Below, piece after piece: positions 1 to 5,499 of a stretch of DNA of 11,011 nucleotides; position 1 is the first letter of the stretch; the number at the start of each line of letters is the position of its first letter. The translations under genes and the position numbers were made by a program. This DNA is from Firmicutes bacterium UBA1065. GTDB lineage: Bacteria > Bacillota > Clostridia > Tissierellales > Sedimentibacteraceae. The notes beneath the pieces were generated by a model. The model saw only the letters and a program-made list of their open reading frames with translations, did not search any database and had not been told where the DNA came from. The stretch spans positions 1-11,011 of the forward strand of contig DCDC01000082.1 in NCBI GenBank assembly GCA_002316225.1. Direction: 5' to 3'.

Positions 1-1
1 G

Positions 2-664
2 GAAGAATTCTTCCATACCTTCAATGCCTTGTATGAAGCAAACAAACAAATAATAGTATCCAGTGATAATCCTCCTTCTGAAATTCCTACCCTGGAAGAC
101 AGGCTGCGTTCACGTTTCGAATGGGGATTGATAGCTGATATCCAGCCTCCGGACTATGAAACAAGAATTGCAATATTGAGAAAAAAAGCTGAATCAGAAA
201 ACTATAATGTTCCTGATGAAGTATTGGCATACATTGCCCAGCACATACAATCAAACATTCGTAAGCTTGAAGGGGCACTTATCCGCATATATGCCTATGC
301 ATCTCTTACAAACAAAAAGGAAGTCACTCTTGAATTGGCTCAGGAAGCATTAAAACACCTGCTGGCAAAGGATAAAAAAATATCTGTTTCCGATATTAAA
401 GAAGTTGTAGCAAATTACTACAATATTTCCATAGATGAAATAGTATCCAAAAAGAAAACCAAGGATATCGCATATCCGAGACAAATTGCCATGTATATAG
501 CAAGAAGGCTCACTGACCTGTCCCTGCCCAAAATAGGTGAAGAATTCGGTGGCAGAGATCATTCAACGGTTCTGCATGCCTGCAACAAGGTTGAAGAAGA
601 TATGGAAAACAGCCAGGAGATCAAAAAGAATGTGGACGATTTAATTTCTATGCTCAATAATTAA
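2..664 (+). CDS. dnaA: Chromosomal replication initiator protein DnaA, C-terminal part (5' end outside window)
   Basis: DnaA is the ATP-dependent initiator that binds 9-bp boxes at oriC and melts the origin. The frame is open from base 2 with no start, so the N-terminal domains and Walker A/B lie upstream; 220 residues are visible. In order: the end of the AAA+ core with the sensor-1 type stretch IIVSSDNPP, the box VII segment LEDRLRSRFEWGL carrying the arginine finger, the sensor-2 region ending in NIRKLEGALIR, then domain IV with the helix-turn-helix signature GEEFGGRDHSTVLHA (about bases 536-580), which contacts DnaA boxes. The match to B. subtilis DnaA is close throughout. The TTG at 29 is an internal Leu codon, not a start. 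The gene is followed by an AT-rich origin-like gap and then dnaN, the standard Firmicute order. Confidence 0.98.
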   Translation, partial: EEFFHTFNALYEANKQIIVSSDNPPSEIPTLEDRLRSRFEWGLIADIQPPDYETRIAILRKKAESENYNVPDEVLAYIAQHIQSNIRKLEGALIRIYAYASLTNKKEVTLELAQEALKHLLAKDKKISVSDIKEVVANYYNISIDEIVSKKKTKDIAYPRQIAMYIARRLTDLSLPKIGEEFGGRDHSTVLHACNKVEEDMENSQEIKKNVDDLISMLNN

Positions 665-672
665 CATATAAA

Positions 673-681
673 TGTTGACAA
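673..681 (-). promoter_or_regulatory. Candidate DnaA box (TTGTCAACA on minus strand)
   Basis: The top strand reads TGTTGACAA, whose complement TTGTCAACA differs from TTATCAACA at one position. It lies just after the dnaA stop. Individually weak; it also contains a TTGACA hexamer that could be read as a -35 element. Confidence 0.3.
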
Positions 682-741
682 ACGGTTGGCAGAATTTATG
701 AAAACAAATAAATAAAGGAATAATTATAATAAATTATATAA

Positions 742-750
742 CCATCAACA
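742..750 (+). promoter_or_regulatory. Weak candidate DnaA box (CCATCAACA)
   Basis: Two mismatches to TTATCAACA, both at the 5' end. It keeps the TCAACA core shared by the other candidates in this gap. Supported only by its location inside the dnaA-dnaN spacer. Confidence 0.2.
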
Positions 751-794
751 TAATAAATTTTTTAAAATCCTTTTAATTACAATATTACATATGG

Positions 795-803
795 TTTTCA
801 ACA
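795..803 (+). promoter_or_regulatory. Candidate DnaA box next to the trio element (TTTTCAACA)
   Basis: One mismatch to TTATCAACA. It ends 12 bp before the triplet run at 816, the side on which B. subtilis has DnaA boxes that feed DnaA onto the trio. This placement makes it more plausible than its sequence alone would. Confidence 0.4.
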
Positions 804-815
804 AATTAACACTGC

Positions 816-833
816 CTACTAATATTACTACTA
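816..833 (+). promoter_or_regulatory. Candidate DnaA-trio element (CTA-type triplet run)
   Basis: The bases read as six in-register triplets: CTA CTA ATA TTA CTA CTA. On the opposite strand, read 3' to 5', these are GAT-like trios. From memory, B. subtilis oriC carries a very similar run (CTA CTA TTA CTT CTA CTA) in the same gap, the same orientation relative to dnaN, and followed by AT-rich DNA. There it guides DnaA filament formation on the single strand. Here a candidate DnaA box lies upstream and AT-rich sequence downstream, so the whole basal unwinding layout is reproduced. Function is inferred. Confidence 0.6.
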
Positions 834-875
834 AAGATATTATATATTTCTATTTATTGAAGCAAAAATTTTATC
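834..875. other. AT-rich stretch after the trio, likely duplex unwinding element
   Basis: The sequence is almost entirely A and T apart from a few isolated G/C bases, and includes the run ATATTATATATTTC at 837-850. It starts directly after the triplet run, where the first strand opening would be expected. No gene or other motif explains it. Confidence 0.45.
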
Positions 876-879
876 AACA
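871..879 (+). promoter_or_regulatory. Candidate DnaA box (TTATCAACA)
   Basis: One mismatch to the classical TTATCCACA box and the best match in the window. It ends 12 bp before the dnaN ribosome-binding site, so DnaA bound here could also affect dnaN transcription. Confidence 0.5.
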
Positions 880-902
880 AAAATTACTGGAAGGAGCCTG
901 TT

Positions 903-2012
903 ATGAAAGTAAAAATCAACCAAAATGATCTTAATAAAGCTATCAATATAGTACAAAAAGCTGTTTCAGTCAGAACACCCCTCCCTATATTATCGGGAAT
1001 ACTTATTGAAGCAAAAAATAATGAACTAATTTTAACGGCAACTGATTTGGATTTGGGTATTAAAACATATTCACCCTGTGAAATTGAAGAAGAAGGTTCA
1101 ATTGTTGTTCAGGCAAGGCTGATAGGGGATTTTGTCAGAAAGCTTCCCTCAAATTCCTATGTCTTTATTGAAACAAAAAATAACAACAATATGGAAATAA
1201 AATGCATGAATTCCGAAATAAATATACTTGGTAATTCAGCCGATGAATATCCTGACAGCACCTTCAACCATGAAGGACAATCTTTCAGGATAAAATCAGA
1301 AGTACTTAAAAATTTGATAAAGCATACATATTTTGCCGCAGCATTAGAGAATATCAAACCCATATTCACAGGCTGCCTCCTTGAAATTAAAAATAAGGTT
1401 TGTACCCTTGTTGCCCTTGACGGGTACAGGATGGCGGTAAAAAGGGAATCTATAGATTATGATGGAGAAATTTCAATTGTGGTTCCTGCCAAGACTTTAT
1501 TTGAAATATACAGGATAATTGAGGAAGATCAGGGTGAAACCCAAATTGTGGCATCAGAAAGCCATATTTCCTTTAAGGTTGACAATACTATTATAATGTC
1601 AAATCTCCTGGAAGGAAAATTTATAGACTACGAAGGAATTATAAAAGATAATTATGTTTCTGTCGTTAAAGTTAATAAGGAAGAAATCAGGGACAGTATT
1701 GAAAGGGCATCCCTTCTTGCCAGGGAAGACAAGAACAATTTGATTATTCTTGATATTAAGGATTTCAGTATGAAGATTTATTCTGCTTCCGAATACGGCA
1801 ATGTGGAAGAAAATGTTTACATTGACAAGGAAGGGGAAGATATAAAAATCGGATTTAATTCAAAATATCTCATGGATTATTTGAAAGTGACGGACAGTGA
1901 AATGATTTCTCTTAATTTAATAGGAAAAAACAATCCTTGCTTTATTAAAGAAGAAAAAGAAGAAAACAAGGATAACTATATTTACATGGTTCTGCCTGTC
2001 CGAATCAGCTAA
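903..2012 (+). CDS. dnaN: DNA polymerase III subunit beta (sliding clamp)
   Basis: The beta clamp dimerises into a ring around DNA and tethers the replicative polymerase and repair proteins. The 369-residue length is usual for the family. Three repeated clamp domains are expected at about 1-122, 129-244 and 245-369. Recognisable landmarks are the N-terminus MKVKINQNDLNKAI, TATDLDLGI near residue 45, EYPDSTF near 115-121 at the domain 1/2 boundary, LVALDGYRMAVK near 169-180 (family TDGYRL motif) and the C-terminal MVLPVRIS, which belongs to the partner-binding pocket region. The ATG at 903 is supported by AAGGAG at 891-896 with a 6-nt spacer. It sits right after the probable origin, as in other Firmicutes. 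No frameshift or odd composition is seen. Confidence 0.98.
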   Translation: MKVKINQNDLNKAINIVQKAVSVRTPLPILSGILIEAKNNELILTATDLDLGIKTYSPCEIEEEGSIVVQARLIGDFVRKLPSNSYVFIETKNNNNMEIKCMNSEINILGNSADEYPDSTFNHEGQSFRIKSEVLKNLIKHTYFAAALENIKPIFTGCLLEIKNKVCTLVALDGYRMAVKRESIDYDGEISIVVPAKTLFEIYRIIEEDQGETQIVASESHISFKVDNTIIMSNLLEGKFIDYEGIIKDNYVSVVKVNKEEIRDSIERASLLAREDKNNLIILDIKDFSMKIYSASEYGNVEENVYIDKEGEDIKIGFNSKYLMDYLKVTDSEMISLNLIGKNNPCFIKEEKEENKDNYIYMVLPVRIS

Positions 2013-2045
2013 GCATATGTCTCAAATTTTAATTTCAAAATTTGG

Positions 2046-2082
2046 TGACAGTGCTTACCTGAGCTATAACGAAGGATCTTAT
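2046..2082. repeat. Possible dispersed intergenic repeat (GATCCTTCG / CTCAGG type)
   Basis: On the minus strand this reads AAGATCCTTCG, then a short variable spacer, then AGCTCAGG, and further on TGTCA. From memory this resembles a short repeat common between genes in many clostridial and other genomes, of the form GATCCTTCG-(few bases)-CTCAGGATGACA. The copy here appears diverged. Only one copy is in the window, so repetition cannot be shown. Confidence 0.35.
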
Positions 2083-2090
2083 AAGGGTAT

Positions 2091-2143
2091 GGGGACACAC
2101 CTCTACTTTAGTGTCAGTCTCTGAAGATCAGAGGAATGTCCCC
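2091..2143. repeat. REP/MITE-like imperfect palindrome upstream of yaaA
   Basis: The left arm GGGGACACACCTCT (2091-2104) and right arm AGAGGAATGTCCCC (2130-2143) pair at 12 of 14 positions, interrupted by a 2-bp mismatch. The loop holds a second, competing hairpin: CTCTGA (2119-2124) and TCAGAG (2128-2133) around a 3-nt AGA loop. GGGGACA...TGTCCCC palindromes with short internal stems are, from memory, typical of REP sequences linked to REP-associated tyrosine (IS200-like) transposases. No transposase is present. No T-tract follows, so it is not an intrinsic terminator. Its right edge is only about 12 bp before the yaaA ribosome-binding site, so it would be part of any mRNA leader from dnaN. 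Confidence 0.55.
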
Positions 2144-2167
2144 AATTTGAAAAAGAAAGGGTATTGT

Positions 2168-2398
2168 ATGGAAGAAATAAAAATTAACACGGAATATATT
2201 AAATTAGACCAGCTTTTGAAGTTTGCAAATGCAGTTGATGGCGGAGGCATGGCAAAAATGGCAATATTGGAAGGGTTGGTGAAGGTTAACGGGGAAGTTG
2301 TTTTACAAAGAGGGAAAAAGTTAAGAGAAGGGGATATAGTTGAATTCAATAACAAAAAATATATAATAAAAAGGTATGGCGACATACCTTTAACATAG
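2168..2398 (+). CDS. yaaA: S4-domain RNA-binding protein YaaA
   Basis: A small single-domain protein of 76 residues made almost wholly of an S4 RNA-binding fold: IKLDQLLKFANAVDGGG (11-27), then the EGLVKVNGEVV turn (35-45) and KKLREGDIVEF (50-60). The family sits between dnaN and recF in many Firmicutes and has been connected with ribosome assembly in B. subtilis (RlbA/YaaA). I chose the ATG at 2168 because AAAGGG at 2156-2161 gives a 6-nt spacer and the family begins there. The frame is open further upstream to a GTG at 2111, but that part lies inside the palindromic repeat and encodes nothing family-like. The symbol rests on domain plus gene order; molecular role here is inferred. Confidence 0.9.
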   Translation: MEEIKINTEYIKLDQLLKFANAVDGGGMAKMAILEGLVKVNGEVVLQRGKKLREGDIVEFNNKKYIIKRYGDIPLT

Positions 2399-2442
2399 TA
2401 TTACCATATTAAGTATAAGGTCTCCGGTCAGAAAGAGGAAGA

Positions 2443-3558
2443 ATGATAGTAAATAAGCTTATAATTAAGAATTACAGGAATTTCAAGGAAGCTGAAGCGG
2501 AATTAAATGATTCTCTAAATCTTTTCATTGGAGAAAACGGCCAGGGAAAGACCAACCTCATGGAGTCCATATATATAGCATCCATAGGAAGAACTTTCAG
2601 GCAAAACAGTGAAAACGAACTGATTAATTTTAACGAAAATAAAAGCTCCGTGGAAATCCACTTAACCAAAAATAATTATAAGGTAATAATAGAAATACGT
2701 TTGGAAAAAAACAAAAAGAAACAGGTTTTTATCAATGGAGTCAAGCTTGACAAAACATCCGAGATGATAGGAATTTTGAACAATGTTATATTTACTCCCG
2801 ATGATATGAAAATAATCAAGGGAAGTCCGGTGGAAAGGCGGAGGTTTATCAATATAGACATATCTCAAATAAAGCCAAAGTACAAGTATTTACTGAATAA
2901 ATACAAAAAAATCACCACCGAAAGAAACATGCTCCTGAAGAACTATCACACAAGATATGAAAACAAGGACATCATCGGTATCTGGAATGATTACCTGGTA
3001 AACACTGGAACGGAAATAATCCTTTACCGGAACGAATACATAAATAAATTAAAAAAATACTCCGGGGATATTTATTCAAACTTGACAGGTAACAAGGAAA
3101 AATTGGATATATCCTATTACAGCAACATTGGACCTGTTACGGACAGGGAAGAAGTAAAAACATTATTTTATGATAAAATAAAAAAGAATTTCAACAATGA
3201 AATTCTGAGGGGAACTTCCCTCTACGGTCCTCATAAAGATGATTTGACAGTAAAAATCAACGGTAAGGAATGCAAGTATTTTGGCTCACAAGGACAGCAG
3301 AGGTCTGCAGTTTTGGCCTTAAAGCTTGCTGAGATAGAAATTATCAGGGAAGAAGCAGGCGAATATCCCATTTTATTGTTGGATGATGTATTGTCAGAGC
3401 TTGACAACAAAAGAAAATCCTACCTGATTGAACATATTAAAGGTATACAGACAATTATCACAAGCACTGACTACCATGAGCTGAATGCTTTAACCAGGAA
3501 TTTCAATAAAAAAATTTTTTATATAAACGAAGGAAAAATTAGTAGTATTTTAGATTAG
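2443..3558 (+). CDS. recF: DNA replication and repair protein RecF
   Basis: RecF is an SMC/ABC-like ATPase that acts with RecO and RecR to load RecA at single-strand gaps and stalled forks. At 371 residues it is full length. Visible motifs are the N-terminal LIIKNYRNFKE, Walker A GENGQGKT at residues 30-37, the ABC-type signature GSQGQQRS at 281-288, and Walker B LLLDDVLSELD at 311-321 with the D-loop aspartate. The final ITSTD near the C-terminus is also typical. The ATG at 2443 follows AGAGG (2434-2438) by 4 nt and is the first methionine before the conserved core. Its stop codon overlaps the gyrB Shine-Dalgarno, so translation of the two is probably coupled. No anomalies are seen. Confidence 0.97.
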   Translation: MIVNKLIIKNYRNFKEAEAELNDSLNLFIGENGQGKTNLMESIYIASIGRTFRQNSENELINFNENKSSVEIHLTKNNYKVIIEIRLEKNKKKQVFINGVKLDKTSEMIGILNNVIFTPDDMKIIKGSPVERRRFINIDISQIKPKYKYLLNKYKKITTERNMLLKNYHTRYENKDIIGIWNDYLVNTGTEIILYRNEYINKLKKYSGDIYSNLTGNKEKLDISYYSNIGPVTDREEVKTLFYDKIKKNFNNEILRGTSLYGPHKDDLTVKINGKECKYFGSQGQQRSAVLALKLAEIEIIREEAGEYPILLLDDVLSELDNKRKSYLIEHIKGIQTIITSTDYHELNALTRNFNKKIFYINEGKISSILD

Positions 3559-3569
3559 AGGAGAAATAA

Positions 3570-5483
3570 ATGGCGACGGAAAAAAATAACAATCATTACA
3601 GTGCAGATCAGATCCAGGTTCTTGAAGGTTTGGAGCCTGTAAGAAAAAGACCGGGAATGTATATCGGGTCTACGGGGGAAAGAGGGCTTCACCAGCTGAT
3701 TTATGAAGTCGTGGACAACAGCATAGATGAAGCACTGGCAGGATTCTGCGATACCATTAAGCTGACCATATTTGAAGATAATTCCGTGCAGGTAGTAGAC
3801 AACGGAAGGGGCATTCCCATTGAAACCAATAAAAAAACCGGTAAATCAACACTTGAAACTGTATTGACCGTTCTGCATGCAGGCGGAAAGTTTGACAACG
3901 ATGCATACAAGGTTTCCGGAGGACTCCACGGGGTCGGAGTTTCTTGCGTAAATGCCCTGTCAGACTATATGATTGCAGAGGTAAACTGGAACGGGAAAAG
4001 GTACAGGCAAAGGTATGAGAGAGGTATTGCAAAGACAGAAGTTGAATGTATAGGCAATACCAATCAAACAGGAACCAGCATAAGATTCCTTCCCGATGCG
4101 ACGATTTTTGATACCATAGAGTTTAATTACACAACCATAAAACACAGAATGAGGGAACTGGCCTTTTTAAACAAGGGAATAAAGATAATCCTTGAAGACA
4201 AAAGGACCAAAACAAAAAATGAGTTTCATTTTGAAGGAGGAATCAGAGAGTTTGTAAAGTATTTAAACAGCAAAAAAGAACCCCTTCACAATGATGTCAT
4301 TTACACCGAAGCAACAAAGGATAAGGTAGTTGTAGAATTTGCCATTCAATATACAGATTCTTACAACGAAAACATGTTTTCATTCGTAAACAATATCAAT
4401 ACCATAGAGGGCGGAACCCATTTAGTGGGATTTAAGACTGCCCTTACCCGGGTCATAAACGACTATGCAAGAAAAGCAGGTTTATTGAAAGATAATGATG
4501 TGGCAATAACCGGCGAAGACATTAGGGAAGGAATTACCGCAATCTTGTCGATTAAGGTATCAAATCCTCAATTTGAAGGCCAGACCAAGACCAAGCTGGG
4601 AAACAGCGAAATAAGAGGTATAGTTGACAGTATTACGGGAGAGGCCTTAAGCATATATTGCGAGGAAAATCCAAAGACTGCAAAAGCCATAGTTGAAAAA
4701 TCTTTAAAATCAGCAAGAGCCAGGGAAGCTGCCAGGAAAGCAAGGGACCTGGTAAGAAGAAAGAGTGCCCTTGAAAGCATGGCTTTACCGGGCAAATTGG
4801 CAGACTGCTCCGAAAAAGACCCTGCTCTCAGTGAAATTTGCATAGTAGAGGGTAATTCGGCAGGCGGTTCTGCTAAGGAAGGAAGGGACAGGAGGACCCA
4901 GGCCATACTTCCCCTGAGGGGTAAAATATTAAATGTTGAAAAATCAAGAATAGACAGGATACTAAACTCCGAAGAAATAAAAAATATGATTACAGCCTTC
5001 GGCTGCGGCATAGGGGAAGATTTTGATATTTCAAAATTGAGATATCATAAAATCATAATCATGACGGATGCCGACGTAGACGGAGCCCACATAAGAACTT
5101 TGCTGCTGACATTTTTCTACAGGTATATGAAAGAACTCATTACCGGAGGATATGTTTATGCTGCCCAGCCTCCCTTGTACAGGGTTAAAAAGGGTAATTT
5201 TGAAAAATATGTATACAGCGATTCAGAGCTTAACCAGCTCTTAGAGGAAATTGGCAGGGATAATAAAATTGAAATCCAAAGGTATAAGGGTCTCGGAGAA
5301 ATGGACCCGGAACAACTTTGGGAAACAACCATGAATCCGGAAACCAGGATCCTCTTGAGAATAAATGAGGATGATGCCATGGAAGCAGATGAAATATTCA
5401 ATGTCCTAATGGGAGACAAGGTGGGTCCCAGAAGGGAATTCATTGAAGAAAATGCCAAGTATGTACAGAATTTAGATATATAG
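3570..5483 (+). CDS. gyrB: DNA gyrase subunit B
   Basis: GyrB supplies ATP hydrolysis for negative supercoiling in the A2B2 gyrase. The 637-residue length is normal for the short Gram-positive type. GHKL ATPase motifs are EVVDNSIDEAL with the predicted catalytic Glu46 and Mg-binding Asn50, VVDNGRGIP with Asp77, and GGLHGVGVSCVNAL (117-130). The transducer loop has QTKTKLGN. The TOPRIM domain shows EGNSAGGSAKEGRDR starting at Glu427, PLRGKILNVEK, and DADVDG at 500-505. The C-terminal segment has QRYKGLGEMDPEQLW. Together these identify gyrase B; ParE is the nearest alternative but the recF-gyrB-gyrA order supports gyrase. The ATG at 3570 follows AGAGGAG (3557-3563) by 6 nt. Confidence 0.98.
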   Translation: MATEKNNNHYSADQIQVLEGLEPVRKRPGMYIGSTGERGLHQLIYEVVDNSIDEALAGFCDTIKLTIFEDNSVQVVDNGRGIPIETNKKTGKSTLETVLTVLHAGGKFDNDAYKVSGGLHGVGVSCVNALSDYMIAEVNWNGKRYRQRYERGIAKTEVECIGNTNQTGTSIRFLPDATIFDTIEFNYTTIKHRMRELAFLNKGIKIILEDKRTKTKNEFHFEGGIREFVKYLNSKKEPLHNDVIYTEATKDKVVVEFAIQYTDSYNENMFSFVNNINTIEGGTHLVGFKTALTRVINDYARKAGLLKDNDVAITGEDIREGITAILSIKVSNPQFEGQTKTKLGNSEIRGIVDSITGEALSIYCEENPKTAKAIVEKSLKSARAREAARKARDLVRRKSALESMALPGKLADCSEKDPALSEICIVEGNSAGGSAKEGRDRRTQAILPLRGKILNVEKSRIDRILNSEEIKNMITAFGCGIGEDFDISKLRYHKIIIMTDADVDGAHIRTLLLTFFYRYMKELITGGYVYAAQPPLYRVKKGNFEKYVYSDSELNQLLEEIGRDNKIEIQRYKGLGEMDPEQLWETTMNPETRILLRINEDDAMEADEIFNVLMGDKVGPRREFIEENAKYVQNLDI

Positions 5484-5499
5484 ACTTGAGGGATAGTAA

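Larger units (their letters stand above)
665..902. other. dnaA-dnaN intergenic region, probable oriC unwinding region
   Basis: This is a 238-bp non-coding stretch that is strongly AT-rich. It contains four near-matches to the DnaA box form TTATCAACA, an 18-bp run of CTA-like triplets and AT-rich flanks. In B. subtilis the duplex unwinding element of oriC lies in this same gap between dnaA and dnaN, so position and content agree. A second box cluster normally sits upstream of dnaA and would be outside the window. I see no confident sigma-A promoter for dnaN here: a TTGACA at 675-680 has no good -10 partner, and a TATAAT at 725-730 has no good -35. Origin assignment is an inference from gene order plus motifs. 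Confidence 0.7.

Noticed and set aside
29..31. TTG as a start for a 211-residue DnaA
   Set aside because: The frame continues upstream to base 2 with DnaA-family sequence (EEFFHTFNAL), so the codon is an internal leucine and the gene is simply cut by the window edge.
675..730. Sigma-A promoter made of TTGACA (675-680) and TATAAT (725-730)
   Set aside because: The spacer would be 44 bp, far from the usual 17, and neither hexamer has a good partner at normal distance.
2085..2090. GGGTAT as a SigB-type -10 element (another at 2159-2164)
   Set aside because: No GTTT-like or other SigB -35 lies at proper spacing upstream of either copy, and the first is at the edge of repeat-like sequence.
2091..2143. 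Intrinsic terminator after dnaN
   Set aside because: The inverted repeat has a long loop and no T-tract follows on either strand.
2111..2167. 19-residue N-terminal extension of YaaA from a GTG
   Set aside because: No good ribosome-binding site precedes it, it lies mostly in the palindromic repeat, and family similarity begins at the ATG at 2168, which has AAAGGG at proper spacing.
4568..5011. 147-residue antisense reading frame over gyrB
   Set aside because: It is a shadow of the conserved TOPRIM coding sequence, with no ribosome-binding site or recognisable family. The same holds for the antisense frames over gyrA (7203-7604, 7288-7629, 6811-7152).
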